Both the position numbers and the translations under genes were made by a program. Below the pieces are notes generated by a model, which was given only the letters and a program-made list of their open reading frames with translations, made no database searches and was not told the origin of the DNA. A DNA stretch of 64,000 nucleotides from Marinobacter salsuginis. GTDB lineage: Bacteria; Pseudomonadota; Gammaproteobacteria; Pseudomonadales; Oleiphilaceae. The stretch is from assembly GCF_009617755.1 (NCBI RefSeq), contig NZ_BGZH01000001.1, forward strand, positions 992,001 through 1,056,000, in the 5' to 3' direction. This document shows, in pieces, positions 24,966 through 34,637 of this stretch. Within the stretch, counting starts at the first letter, position 1. Each line of letters begins with the position of its first letter.

Positions 24966-25592
24966 TTACATCGTGATGACCAGATCGTCGTAATCAAAAC
25001 GCACTTTCGGCAAGCCAGAACTCCGGTCACGGGCACTGCGGTAACCCAGGGCAACAATGGCCGAGCTCTCCAGCCCCAACTCTGCCAACCCCAGCACGTC
25101 ATCATAGGCGTTGTGGTCAAAACCGGTCATCGGGCAGCTGTCGATCCGCATGGAGGCGGCCGCGGTGAGCAGCGTGCCCAGGGCAATATAGGCTTGCTGG
25201 TGCGCCCATGCCTGCTTCTCTGCTTGCGACTTGGATGCGAGTGCCTCTTTCATGTGAGTCACATAGCCCGAGATCTCCGCCGCGGGTACGCTCCGGGTTT
25301 TCTCAAACTGCGTGACATACCTGTCGACGGTGTGATCACCAATGTCTGTCTGCGCGGCAAAAACAATCAAATGCGAGCAGTCCAAGACCTTCTGCTGGCC
25401 ATACGAATAAGGCAGCAAATCCTTCCGGACCGACTTGCTCTCAACAATCAGAATTTTGTATGGCTGCAGTCCATAGGAAGATGCGCTCTTGCGGGCTGCA
25501 TCCACCAGTGTTTCCACCGTTTGGCCATCAAGCTTTTCTGGTGAAAACTCGCGGACGGCGTAACGCCAGTCCAGGGCTTCGTGTATGTTCAT
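24966..25592 (-). CDS. Nitroreductase-family FMN oxidoreductase
   Basis: FMN-dependent NAD(P)H oxidoreductase of the NfsB type, 208 residues. Visible features: the N-terminal DWRYAVREFSPEKLDGQ, FMN-binding SASSYGLQPYKILIVES and the C-terminal VALGYRSARDR. NfsB-type enzymes reduce nitroaromatics and quinones; the natural substrate is unknown. It is transcribed in the same direction as the LysR gene upstream and could be controlled by it. The start ATG follows a GGAGG-type site. Confidence 0.9.
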   Translation of the reverse strand: MNIHEALDWRYAVREFSPEKLDGQTVETLVDAARKSASSYGLQPYKILIVESKSVRKDLLPYSYGQQKVLDCSHLIVFAAQTDIGDHTVDRYVTQFEKTRSVPAAEISGYVTHMKEALASKSQAEKQAWAHQQAYIALGTLLTAAASMRIDSCPMTGFDHNAYDDVLGLAELGLESSAIVALGYRSARDRSSGLPKVRFDYDDLVITM

Positions 25593-25716
25593 AGGGTTGC
25601 CTCCTTCAGTTTGAGGTAACCACTCTATGGAACCGGCGAACCCTAAAAAACGGATGAAATAGAACTACATATTTTCCAAAATGGAAATAGCCAGAAGTTG
25701 AGCCAAGGAATCAGCG

Positions 25717-26613
25717 CTATTCCCAATAAGGCTTCTCGCCCAGATGCTGGTCCAGATGGTCAAGCAGCAGGCGAACCTTGGTGGGTTGCTTGCGCCCCGG
25801 CGGAAACAGGGCGAATACGGTATAGGGCTTGGGCGGGAAATTGGTCAGCAAGGGAACCAGGACGCCCTTTTCAATATCGCCCTGCACCAGAAAGCGCGGC
25901 AATAAACCAACGCCGGCTCCCCTCAAAAGGCTCTGGCGAATCGCCAGGCTGCTGTCCGTTCGGTAGTTGCCACTGACTCTCACCTCCCCATCACCCAGCT
26001 CCCAGACTCCCGGTCTGTCATGCAGTGAAAACGTCAGGCAGTTGTGCCGTGTCAAGTCTTCCGGACCAAGAATTTCCGGGGCATTTTTCAGATAGTCTGG
26101 TGATGCGCATACAATATTTCTGGACGTTCTCAGTGGCCTGGCCATGAGGGTTGAATCAGCCAGGGAGCTTCGAACCCTGATAGCGATGTCTACGCCCTGC
26201 TCCACCAGATCAACCATTCGATCACTGAGCTGAAGGTCGATATCGATTTCGGGATAGTCGCGCAGAAAACTGTCGATGGCCTCTGTTATGTGGGTCAAGC
26301 CGAACGACATGGGAACGTTCAGCCTGATCGTGCCTCGAGGCTCTGCCTGCAACCCTCTTGCCTCAAGCTCTGCCTCGTCCAGATCATCCAACAACGCCTG
26401 AGTACGTTGCAGAAAAGCGAGCCCGGCACCAGTCAGGTTCATGCGGCGGGTGGTGCGGTTGATCAGCCTGGTATCCAGATCCCGTTCCAGAAAGGCAATA
26501 TGCTTACTCACCGTTGCAGCGGTTATATCCAGGTCATCCGCAGCCCGGGTGAAACTACCCAGCTCTGCAACGCGCCTGAAAATTTTCATTGCCACCAGCT
26601 TGTCCGTAGCCAC
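25717..26613 (-). CDS. LysR-family transcriptional regulator
   Basis: 298-residue regulator. The winged helix-turn-helix covers residues 5-65 (MKIFRRVAELGSFTRAADDL, then SKHIAFLERDLDTRLI), followed by the co-inducer domain (LNVPMSFGLTHITEAI, SDRMVDLVEQGVDIAIRV). The layout matches the CrgA/DsdC-like PA-type subgroup. It diverges from an EamA exporter gene across 119 bp, the usual arrangement in which LysR controls its neighbour. The nitroreductase gene on its 3' side is another candidate target. Confidence 0.93.
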   Translation of the reverse strand: MATDKLVAMKIFRRVAELGSFTRAADDLDITAATVSKHIAFLERDLDTRLINRTTRRMNLTGAGLAFLQRTQALLDDLDEAELEARGLQAEPRGTIRLNVPMSFGLTHITEAIDSFLRDYPEIDIDLQLSDRMVDLVEQGVDIAIRVRSSLADSTLMARPLRTSRNIVCASPDYLKNAPEILGPEDLTRHNCLTFSLHDRPGVWELGDGEVRVSGNYRTDSSLAIRQSLLRGAGVGLLPRFLVQGDIEKGVLVPLLTNFPPKPYTVFALFPPGRKQPTKVRLLLDHLDQHLGEKPYWE

Positions 26614-26732
26614 TTAAAACTCCTGATTATTTCTGATTTGGAAGGAGTATTGTTCGCCCAGACCCAATTATCAACCCAATTAATTGCTGCAAACTGACTA
26701 TCAACAACCCGCCTCACCAACCGGAGCATTCA

Positions 26733-27671
26733 GTGATGATAGCGACAGCGCAGCGTTCCTTTATCCCTCCCCAAGCCCTGATCTGGGGCCTACTGCTGGC
26801 CAACGGATTTCTGATTGCACTGATGCTGGCGCTGGCGAAAGCGGCAACATCCCAGGGTATGCCTGCCGTCACCTATGCCTTCTGGCAAACGCTCATTGCA
26901 GGAGCCGTTCTACTGTTGTGCTCCCAAAAACGCCGTTCTCTGCTGGAACGTCGCCTGACCCGCTATTTCCTCATCAGCGGCTTGACCGGTATCGCGATCC
27001 CGAATGTGATCGGATTTTATCTGGTGACCAAACTCGGAGCCGGTTTCACGGGAATCATGTATGCCCTTCCCCCAATCTTTACGTTCCTGCTCGCCACCAG
27101 CATCGGCCTGGAAAAACGAAGCTGGATCAAACTGGCTGGGTTGTCTATTGCGGTCGTCGCCTGCGCCTGGATTGTGCTGCAACGTCATTCCGAGATCAGC
27201 AGCCCGAACATAGCCTGGTTCGCCATGGGCCTGATTATCCCGGCGATGCTATCCATCGGTAACGTCTATCGCTCAGTCGCCTGGCCTGATGATGTAAAAC
27301 CCATGGTCCTTGCATCGGGTACGCTGCTGGCGTCGGCCTTCACGCTTGCCCTGATCGCCAGCCTGACGGAAACCCCTATTTTTCCGAAGGGTACGGGATC
27401 GGATCTTATTGGCATTGTCGTTCTGCAGGGACTACTAACCGCGCTGACCTACCTTTGCGCCTTTGAACTTCAGGGTCGCTCTGACCCGGTTTTTTACAGT
27501 CAGCTCGGAGCCGTGGCGGCCGTCTTCGGATTGCTCATAGGTGTTATCTGGTTCGAGGAGCACTACTCTGTAACCATCTGGCTGGGTGCTTTCCTGGTGA
27601 TCCTCGGGCTCAGGATAAGCAACAGGACGAAAGCGCAACCCAGTGTGGCTCAGGCAGAACCTGTGCGCTAG
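26733..27671 (+). CDS. EamA/DMT-family transporter
   Basis: 312-residue ten-helix exporter with two EamA repeats (MLALAKAATSQGMPAVTYAF, TGIMYALPPIFTFLLATSIG, then the second repeat LGAVAAVFGLLIGVIWFEEH). Two starts are possible: GTG 26733 or the next in-frame ATG at 26736, behind CGGAGC. Substrate unknown. Its 3' end overlaps the convergent Omp85-like gene by four bases. Probably regulated by the divergent LysR. Confidence 0.88.
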   Translation: MMIATAQRSFIPPQALIWGLLLANGFLIALMLALAKAATSQGMPAVTYAFWQTLIAGAVLLLCSQKRRSLLERRLTRYFLISGLTGIAIPNVIGFYLVTKLGAGFTGIMYALPPIFTFLLATSIGLEKRSWIKLAGLSIAVVACAWIVLQRHSEISSPNIAWFAMGLIIPAMLSIGNVYRSVAWPDDVKPMVLASGTLLASAFTLALIASLTETPIFPKGTGSDLIGIVVLQGLLTALTYLCAFELQGRSDPVFYSQLGAVAAVFGLLIGVIWFEEHYSVTIWLGAFLVILGLRISNRTKAQPSVAQAEPVR

Positions 27672-29374
27672 AACTGGCTTCGACCCCGCAACAGTATCTG
27701 AAAATCATCAATACTATCGTCGCCGTCCAGCGGGAAGGCAAAGTCGAGGAGCAGCATCCGTTGCACCTCGATGCGGCTGGACGCCAGCCTCATGCCAAAG
27801 CCGACATCTTTCAGCACCCCTTCGTCAGGACCACTATTCCGGTCGTCGGTGAACCAGGCCCGGCCGACGTCAGTAAACACCACGCCGCCCACCCGGAACA
27901 ACTGGAACGGATGCCAATCCGGGAAGTAACGTCGCTCCAGGGTCCAGAGCACCCGGCGATTGCCCTGCTGGTACTCACTTGGGTAACCGCGCAGCCCGTT
28001 CTCGCCCCCGATGAGCAGCTGCTGATCAGCCGTCAGATTGTGTGCTGCGGTGAACGCCAGCTTGGTGTACCAGCTGTTCCAGCGTTCCGAGCCGCCATGA
28101 AAGTATTGCACGCTTGCTGTGCCCAGCAGGTTTTCCACCCGGTCCTCGTCGAGGCGGTAGGTGCCGCTCTGGCTGAGGGTATAGCTGGCATAATTGGTCT
28201 GGGTTACGTGCAGCACATCCCGGAAATCCATATTGAGAACCACACGGTCCTCAGTGGCACCCAGCCCGCTGCCGGAATAACCCAGCTCGGTACGCCACAC
28301 GAAGCCATCCCGCACATCTTCGACCCTCTGAAGCCGTGTCAGGTTGGTCATTTCCCGAAAGCGATTCTGGCGGTAATCGAAGCCAATCCAGGGATAACTC
28401 AGGGTTCTGTCTTCCGGCAGGATGTCGAGATTGAGTTCGTCGGGTAAACGGTCGAATACCAGTGCATCGTAGCGGTAGCCGGCAAGCAATCTCAGTTGCC
28501 GGTCGTCCTTCTCAGCCAGGCGCCAGCCTCCATCAATGCTGAAAAATTCGTGGCTGCGCCGATAATCGGCAATGGCCTCCGCCCCTACGTAGCGGGATTC
28601 CTCCCGGACATCGTCGATACCACTCAGGCCAAATCGCCAGTTGGTGGTTTCGCTGAAGAAAGGCCTTTCCAGGTAAGCGCCTCGGCCCCGGCCGTCGCTC
28701 CGTTCATCGAACGAGAACCCGGCCTGCCAGTGCGAGCCCAGCACGTTCGGATCATCAAAGTAGAGACTTGTTTCAGTACGATCGGGGTCCTTTGCATAGC
28801 CGATACCAAGGCTCTTCCCTGACCCGGCAAAGTTGGGATCAGAAAGCCCGAAGTTGGTGGTGTTCTCACCACCGGATCGCGACACACCAACACTGGGGAA
28901 AAGCGTCCAGGTATCCCGCGTCAGAACACTTACCTCAAGTTCGTCCCCACAAACCCGGGTAACGCCCACCCAGGCTGCGGTGAGATACTCCCGCTGGCGC
29001 AGCACCCGCTCGGATTCGGAAATAAGCTCGGGCTCGTAGACGTCGCCTTGCTCGAACACCAACTGGGCCCGCAGCGCAGATTCCCAGGTAGGCGTGTTGA
29101 GGGCGTTCAGGGTTCGATACAGCGCGTTGTTCTGCTCCGGATCAGTGGTATCAAAGATCGGACGGCGAAGAATGCGGATGCTACCAATGCGCGCGCCCTC
29201 CGGAATGACCAGATCGTTCTGCCGGGCGAGTTGGTCCCTCGGTTTGTCCAGATCAATGGCTTCCGGCTGAATGCTGCTGGCAATGCAGTTGTATCTGTCC
29301 GATTCGGCAGCAGCGCAGGATCCTGCGAAAACCAGGCCTGAAACAACAAGCGCTTTCCTGAACACCACACTCAC
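27668..29374 (-). CDS. Omp85/BamA-like outer membrane protein
   Basis: 568-residue outer membrane beta-barrel with a short periplasmic part. A signal peptide ends near SCAAAESD. One POTRA-like domain lies around residues 55-150 (IGSIRILRRPIFDTTD, then VFEQGDVYEPELISESERVL, YLTAAWVGV). The barrel contains the Omp85 loop 6 motif GGENGLRGYP and ends in aromatic F (GRSQF), the outer-membrane insertion signal. It is shorter than BamA and TamA, so it is more like a surface-antigen D15-type protein of unknown cargo. Its neighbours do not show a partner gene. Confidence 0.82.
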   Translation of the reverse strand: MSVVFRKALVVSGLVFAGSCAAAESDRYNCIASSIQPEAIDLDKPRDQLARQNDLVIPEGARIGSIRILRRPIFDTTDPEQNNALYRTLNALNTPTWESALRAQLVFEQGDVYEPELISESERVLRQREYLTAAWVGVTRVCGDELEVSVLTRDTWTLFPSVGVSRSGGENTTNFGLSDPNFAGSGKSLGIGYAKDPDRTETSLYFDDPNVLGSHWQAGFSFDERSDGRGRGAYLERPFFSETTNWRFGLSGIDDVREESRYVGAEAIADYRRSHEFFSIDGGWRLAEKDDRQLRLLAGYRYDALVFDRLPDELNLDILPEDRTLSYPWIGFDYRQNRFREMTNLTRLQRVEDVRDGFVWRTELGYSGSGLGATEDRVVLNMDFRDVLHVTQTNYASYTLSQSGTYRLDEDRVENLLGTASVQYFHGGSERWNSWYTKLAFTAAHNLTADQQLLIGGENGLRGYPSEYQQGNRRVLWTLERRYFPDWHPFQLFRVGGVVFTDVGRAWFTDDRNSGPDEGVLKDVGFGMRLASSRIEVQRMLLLDFAFPLDGDDSIDDFQILLRGRSQF

Positions 29375-29420
29375 CTCAACAGCCGTACCGACACTAATCT
29401 AGCCCAGCGTTGTTTCACTG

Positions 29421-31304
29421 TCAGCGGTCGGGCGGTCGCCATACAGGAACATCCTCCTGTTTCGGCTCTTCCCAGTCACGGTGCATGGCGCTACTGAGCG
29501 CTTCTTCCAGCTTCATGAACAGTTCACCATAACGGGGGCTGAACCGGATACCTTCCTCGATTTCTTTCCAGGCTTCGAACAACTCATCCTCGTGGGCTTT
29601 TTCGTTGTCGAGAAATGCCCAGGTCATCTGGCGGGCACGCATCGGATGCACCCCCATGGCGGTCAATGCATGACCGCCGAGCTCAAGTGCCGAATGATAG
29701 GTTTCACTCACGACATCATCGGCACCTGCTTCCCTCAACCGGTAGCCGTGCCCCCGGTCGAAAGCCCGTGCCAACACCCAGACACCGGGGAAAAACTGCT
29801 TTACGTGCTCCACCATCTGGACCGAACGGTCCCGATCGTCGATAGCCACCACAAGCAAGCGGGCCTGTTCGATGCCGGCGGTCTCCAGCAAATCCGGCCG
29901 GCTGGCGTCACCGAAGAAACTCTTGATATTGATTTGCCGGAGGTTCTCGATCTGTTCAATCTCATGGTCCAGCGCAACAATCGGGACATTGTTGGCCCGC
30001 AACAACCGGCAGACTATCTGGCCGAAACGACCAACTCCGGCGACGATAACCGGCGCCTGCTCGTCGATGGTATCCGCCTCCCGCTCATCGTTCTGGGATC
30101 GCCGGTAGCGCGGCAACACCAGCCGGTCATAGACAATAAACAGCAACGGTGTCAGGAACATGGACAGCGCGACTACCAGGGACAGAATCTGGGAGGTTTC
30201 CACAGGAATCACGTTGTTCTGGACGCTGTAGGTCAGAAGCACAAAGCCAAATTCACCAGCCTGAGCCAGAGATAGCGTGAACAGCCAGCCATTACTGCCA
30301 TGAACCCTGAACAGCAACGCCAGGCCCAGCAGAATCGCGGCCTTGACGACAATCACGGACACCGCCAGGGACACCACCGTGCCCCATTGCTCCGCCAGAA
30401 CGTCAAAATTGATGCCCGCGCCCACGGTAATAAAGAACAGGCCCAGAAGCAGTCCCTTGAACGGCTCAATATTCGCTTCCAGTTCATGCCGGAATTCACT
30501 GTTAGCCAACACGACACCGGCCAGGAAGGCCCCAAGCGCCGGAGACAGATTCACCAGGCTCATCAGGGCCGCAATCCCGATGACCAGCATCAGAGCCGTG
30601 GCGGTAAATACTTCACGCAAGCCCGACTGCACCACATACCGAAACAGGGGCCTGCTCAGGTAATGGCCACCCACAACCACGGCGGCGATGGCCGCCACCA
30701 CAACCAGCCCATGGGCCCAGCCTGGCAGGCTGTCTACCAGGCTCAAGTGGCTGCCATGGTCGTCGGTAGCGCCGCCGGCCGCCATCAATTCCGGCAACGC
30801 CAGCAGCGGGATCAGTGCGAGCATGGGAATGACCGCAATATCCTGGAACAACAACACCGAGAAGGCACTGCGACCGCCTTCGGTTTTAACCAATCCCTTT
30901 TCGTTGAGTGTCTGCAGGACAATCGCCGTGGAAGACAAGGCGAAGATCAAACCGACCGCAAGCGCCGTCTGCCACTGGAGTCCCAACCACACGGCCACCC
31001 CCATACCGGCTGCCGCCGTCAGCACCACCTGTAGCCCGCCCAAACCCACCAGACGGACCCGCATGGCCCACAGCGCCTTGGGGTCGAGCTCCATGCCTAC
31101 CAGAAACAGCATCATAACGACGCCAAACTCGGCAAAATGCTGGATGGTGTTGGCTTCCTGCCCTACCAGCCCGGTGACAGGACCAATCACCACACCCGCC
31201 ACCAGGTAGCCGAGGACCGAGCCGAGCCCCAGTCGTTTTGCCAGGGGCACAGCAATTACCGCTGCGACCAGGTAGATAAACGCCTGGACGAAATATACTG
31301 TCAT
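29421..31304 (-). CDS. Kef-type monovalent cation:proton antiporter (CPA2)
   Basis: 627-residue membrane transporter, similar to glutathione-gated KefB/KefC. The N-terminal two thirds form about twelve helices (VGMELDPKALWAMRVRLVG, then LSSTAIVLQTLNEKGL, FLAGVVLANSEFRHELE). A RCK/KTN NAD-binding domain follows with IVAGVGRFGQIVCRLL and FFGDASRPDLLE. It exports K+ or Na+ in exchange for protons. No KefF/KefG ancillary oxidoreductase gene is directly next to it. The short C-terminal tail is charged. Confidence 0.92.
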   Translation of the reverse strand: MTVYFVQAFIYLVAAVIAVPLAKRLGLGSVLGYLVAGVVIGPVTGLVGQEANTIQHFAEFGVVMMLFLVGMELDPKALWAMRVRLVGLGGLQVVLTAAAGMGVAVWLGLQWQTALAVGLIFALSSTAIVLQTLNEKGLVKTEGGRSAFSVLLFQDIAVIPMLALIPLLALPELMAAGGATDDHGSHLSLVDSLPGWAHGLVVVAAIAAVVVGGHYLSRPLFRYVVQSGLREVFTATALMLVIGIAALMSLVNLSPALGAFLAGVVLANSEFRHELEANIEPFKGLLLGLFFITVGAGINFDVLAEQWGTVVSLAVSVIVVKAAILLGLALLFRVHGSNGWLFTLSLAQAGEFGFVLLTYSVQNNVIPVETSQILSLVVALSMFLTPLLFIVYDRLVLPRYRRSQNDEREADTIDEQAPVIVAGVGRFGQIVCRLLRANNVPIVALDHEIEQIENLRQINIKSFFGDASRPDLLETAGIEQARLLVVAIDDRDRSVQMVEHVKQFFPGVWVLARAFDRGHGYRLREAGADDVVSETYHSALELGGHALTAMGVHPMRARQMTWAFLDNEKAHEDELFEAWKEIEEGIRFSPRYGELFMKLEEALSSAMHRDWEEPKQEDVPVWRPPDR

Positions 31305-31370
31305 CTAAGGTTTCCTTGATTGAAAATCGGGGGCCAGGGGTGCGCAACGGTCCATTCGTGGCGCCTTCGT

Positions 31371-32231
31371 TTAGCGTAGACCCTGGAACGCTTCTTTCAC
31401 ATGAGACGCGAGCGCATCATTCAGGGGGTTTGAACCCCGCCGTACCAAAGCCAGCTGATAGAGTCCGATTTGCGGGAGGGTATCACCGGCTACCTCTTTC
31501 AGAGGCGGGCGGATCAGGCTTTGCGGAAACGGGGCCACGGCCAAGTCCGCCAGCATTGCCGCCTCCTGGCCGGAACAATGCTCACAGGTGTAGGCAATCC
31601 TGTAGGGTATGCCCGCCCTGTCCAGTGCCCTGAGTGTCATGCGCCGCCAGGCACATCCTTCGTGGGCCATGGCAATCGGCAGCGGAGAACGTTGATAGGC
31701 CGATGAGCCCTCTCTCCCGGCCCAAACCAGCGGTTCTTCGTGAACCACCTCGCCACGGGGGATTCGTCCCTCATCGGCCACGGTCACCAGGGTCATATCG
31801 AGTTCACCGGCATCCAGACGCGCCAGATTCTGTTTGCTAGAGCCAACCACAACGTCAACCAGCACGGCAGGGTAGGATCTGGCAAATTCCGCCAGAACGT
31901 CCGGCAGAATCCGGGTGCCAACATCGTCGGAAGTGCCAATACCCACTTTCCCCTCGAGGGTTGGCGCAAGGAAATGCTGCACGGCCTCTTCATTAAGGCG
32001 TAACAGCCGGCGCCCGTAATCCAGGAGAACCTCACCTTCCGCCGTCAGAGAGACTCTCCTGGGCTCCCGGATAAAGAGAGTTTTGCCGAGGTTCTGTTCA
32101 AGCTGTTTGATCTGCATGCTAAGGGCTGACGGCGTTCGGTGCACAGCTTTGGCGGCACTGGTGAACGTGCCGTGTTCCGCAATGGCAATGAAACTCCTGA
32201 GCACGTCGTTATCAAGCAGAGGCATATTCAT
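31371..32231 (-). CDS. LysR-family transcriptional regulator
   Basis: 286 residues. N-terminal winged HTH (LRSFIAIAEHGTFTSAAKAV, SMQIKQLEQNLGKTLFIRE) and C-terminal substrate-binding domain (VGIGTSDDVGTRILPDVLA, LDAGELDMTLVT). It starts at ATG 32231, or at the second ATG three codons on. Its divergent neighbour is a small DUF1127-like gene 191 bp away; no obvious metabolic target gene adjoins it. Confidence 0.92.
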   Translation of the reverse strand: MNMPLLDNDVLRSFIAIAEHGTFTSAAKAVHRTPSALSMQIKQLEQNLGKTLFIREPRRVSLTAEGEVLLDYGRRLLRLNEEAVQHFLAPTLEGKVGIGTSDDVGTRILPDVLAEFARSYPAVLVDVVVGSSKQNLARLDAGELDMTLVTVADEGRIPRGEVVHEEPLVWAGREGSSAYQRSPLPIAMAHEGCAWRRMTLRALDRAGIPYRIAYTCEHCSGQEAAMLADLAVAPFPQSLIRPPLKEVAGDTLPQIGLYQLALVRRGSNPLNDALASHVKEAFQGLR

Positions 32232-32422
32232 GTGCGGACCTTTCGGTTGGATTGATGACCGGCAACTCCCTTAAGCATAACTGAACGAGATCTTAAATTC
32301 TTTTCGTTTGATTGAAGGCAAAAACAACACCAGAATATTGGTTACAGGCACCCGTTAGCGAGTAACACAACACCTCTAAACGAGCTGCGGCAAGCCATTC
32401 ACCAACACTCGGGGCCGTAGAC

Positions 32423-32686
32423 ATGTTGAAGCACACAGAGCATCACGCAAACGCCGCAATGCAGTGGATTGAAGGGTACGCAAGGCGTCAGAAATTCCGG
32501 CGTATGGCGCAGTCACTGCTTAAAGAAAAAGACGATACGCTTTCCGATCTTGGTTACGAACGCCTTGATCTGGAAGGGGCACTGCACCTTCCTATCCGGA
32601 ATGATGCAATGCAATACATCGAGGCACGCCGCTCCAAACGTGCCAAGGAAGCGCGCAGGACGAAAAGCCCTCGACTCGCCGGTTAA
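32423..32686 (+). CDS. Small DUF1127-like protein
   Basis: 87 residues, basic and without membrane segments. The centre FRRMAQSLLKEKDDTLSDLG, then YERLDLEGALHLPI follows the DUF1127 pattern (basic helix, then a leucine-rich L-x-D-L-G turn). The function of DUF1127 is unclear; members have been linked to RNA metabolism and phosphate in alphaproteobacteria. The 3' end overlaps the convergent methyltransferase gene by four bases. Confidence 0.7.
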   Translation: MLKHTEHHANAAMQWIEGYARRQKFRRMAQSLLKEKDDTLSDLGYERLDLEGALHLPIRNDAMQYIEARRSKRAKEARRTKSPRLAG

Positions 32687-33588
32687 CGGCGGGCCAGTTC
32701 CGAGAACTTTATAAGGCGATACTCGTCTGTCAGCACATCGGCCAGATGGCTGATGTGCTCCGGCGTGATTTCACAACAGCCGCCAACGACGGCTGCGCCG
32801 TCCTCCAGCCACTGCTTCACCTGAAGCGCATATAGCCCGGGAGAAACGTCCGGTCTGGCTTCCAGTTCATCCACCAGCGCTCCGCCGGCCATCGGCTCAA
32901 CCGTTTTGAACGCGTTGGCGTAGCCGCCGGTGCATGGGAACAAACCGGCCAGCTCTGGCATTGCCAGCGAAATGACTTCCGGGTCGCAGCAATTGAGCAT
33001 AATGGCCGTTGGTCCTGACGCCTTCACCGCTTCGACGGCCTCTGCGAGGGTTTCTCCTGACCGGAGCTTGCCATCGGCCTCCAGCCTGAATGCCACGCCG
33101 AAAGGCTTACCTGATTCACTGGCGGCAGCACAAGCGGCGCTCGCCTCCAGCGAGTTGGTCATGGTTTCGATAAGGAAAACGTCCGCGCCACCCTGCAATT
33201 TCACGAGCACATCGAACTCTGACTTCAAGTCCTCGAACGTCCGGGCAGGTTGTTCACGGTAGCTACCAACCAGCGGTGGCAGACAACCGGCGATATCAAC
33301 CTCGGCGCCGGCTAACGCGATGGCTCGCTCCAACACCTCGAAAGCGCGCTGATGGATTGCACCAATCTCGTCGCCGAGGCCCTCTCTGGCCAGTCGCGTT
33401 GGCGTCGCGGCATAGGTGTTCAGTGTAAGGGTCCGGGCGCCCGCCCTGATGAAGTCAGCGTGGACATCGGTGACAACCTCCGGTTGCTCCCGCATGACCG
33501 CCACCGACCACAGCAGTGACGTAACATTCATGGCCCTGCGATAGATTTCCTGGCCCAGGCCGCCGTCGAGAAGTGCAACAGGTTTCAT
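32683..33588 (-). CDS. Homocysteine S-methyltransferase family protein
   Basis: Cytoplasmic zinc-dependent enzyme that transfers a methyl group from S-methylmethionine or a related donor to homocysteine. 301 residues. The zinc-binding cysteines are seen in IMLNCCDPEVI and the C-terminal CC of VVGGCCEITPEHI. The N terminus VALLDGGLGQEIYRR is typical of the MmuM/BHMT fold. It has no cobalamin domain. It is probably monocistronic, with 36 bp to the next minus-strand gene. Confidence 0.9.
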   Translation of the reverse strand: MKPVALLDGGLGQEIYRRAMNVTSLLWSVAVMREQPEVVTDVHADFIRAGARTLTLNTYAATPTRLAREGLGDEIGAIHQRAFEVLERAIALAGAEVDIAGCLPPLVGSYREQPARTFEDLKSEFDVLVKLQGGADVFLIETMTNSLEASAACAAASESGKPFGVAFRLEADGKLRSGETLAEAVEAVKASGPTAIMLNCCDPEVISLAMPELAGLFPCTGGYANAFKTVEPMAGGALVDELEARPDVSPGLYALQVKQWLEDGAAVVGGCCEITPEHISHLADVLTDEYRLIKFSELARR

Positions 33589-33624
33589 AAAGTCCTCGTC
33601 AGGGTGCGTTTTAATTAGCGCCAG

Positions 33625-33948
33625 TCAGCCAAAATAGTCCTGAATCCACTCGAACAGTTTGGTGGTTGTCATGTCGCCAAGTGCCATCTGTTGAAAGTCA
33701 TTGCCCACCTCATCCTCGATGGTCACAAACTGATATAGCAGAACGCCAGGCTGTTCATCGTGAAGAATCAGCGTAATTCTTCGCCGGGTGCGCAAACAGT
33801 CAATGGTCATCACATCCGCGGGTATACCGGCGCCGCGCATACCCCGGCGAACTTCCACCACCGGATTGATGTGCTGATGGGCTGCCTGGATGCGGGCATG
33901 GGCATCGCTGGCAAGGTCGGACAGGGTTTTGAGGGGATCTTCAGACAT
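33625..33948 (-). CDS. Conserved-looking hypothetical protein
   Basis: 107 residues from ATG 33948 (MSEDPLKTLSDLASDAHARI). A longer frame to 34047 is less likely because its N terminus is low in charge and out of character. The rest is a soluble mixed alpha/beta sequence (ITLILHDEQPGVLLYQFVTI). No family recognised. It lies just upstream of the homocysteine methyltransferase gene, with a 36 bp spacing, and may share its transcript. Confidence 0.65.
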   Translation of the reverse strand: MSEDPLKTLSDLASDAHARIQAAHQHINPVVEVRRGMRGAGIPADVMTIDCLRTRRRITLILHDEQPGVLLYQFVTIEDEVGNDFQQMALGDMTTTKLFEWIQDYFG

Positions 33949-34160
33949 TGGCTGCGGTGGACTCCAGATTTTGACGTATTCGCTCAGCAGCAACCATGGT
34001 AGCCCAATACTCGACGACGGCGGAACCTCACGCCCCAAAACAGGCACCAGGCCGGACAGCGTAAGAAACTCATTAACAGAGAATGAGCAATCCTTAAGTG
34101 AAATCAGGCTCTATCGGGCGTAGCCTGCGCCTGAATCGATCAACGCGGGGATTAAACACT

Positions 34161-34637
34161 ATGATCAACATGCTGGCCGCGATTCCAGTGCGTGCCCTTT
34201 TCGCCAGGCTGTTTTCGCTGGTTTTCTTTGTGTTGGCTTTTACTCTCGTCAGCGCAACAGTCATGGATGTGATCAGTGACCTTCAATCTGGCCAGCAACT
34301 CATGCAGGCCCTGATCAAAGGCGTCAACGGGAGCATCATTGCTCTTGCCGTCTACGAGCTCGCTATGGTTATCCGCTCCGAATACAGCGGACGCTCAGAA
34401 TCGCACGATGTCATCACTATGATGCGGCGGACACTGCCGCGTTTTATTGGAACAGTGTGCGTTGCCATGTCGCTTGAGGGCCTGATCATGATCATCAAGT
34501 ACAGCCAACTGGAGCTGGCTGGAAATCTCTACTATCCGGTCGCTATCATCGCAAGCACCGCCCTACTCCTGGCATCGTTGGGTGTATTCCTCCGAATGGC
34601 TCCAAAAGACCAGACCTCCCCCGGAGAGCCTTCATAA
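34161..34637 (+). CDS. Hypothetical membrane protein with four helices
   Basis: 158 residues from ATG 34161 (MINMLAAIPVRALFARL); the earlier ATG 34098 has no good ribosome site. Four hydrophobic segments are predicted near residues 13-35, 55-72, 95-115 and 122-145 (LFSLVFFVLAFTLVSA and IIALAVYELAMVI, for example). No family recognised. The end overlaps the convergent flavin-oxidase-like gene by six bases. Confidence 0.72.
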   Translation: MINMLAAIPVRALFARLFSLVFFVLAFTLVSATVMDVISDLQSGQQLMQALIKGVNGSIIALAVYELAMVIRSEYSGRSESHDVITMMRRTLPRFIGTVCVAMSLEGLIMIIKYSQLELAGNLYYPVAIIASTALLLASLGVFLRMAPKDQTSPGEPS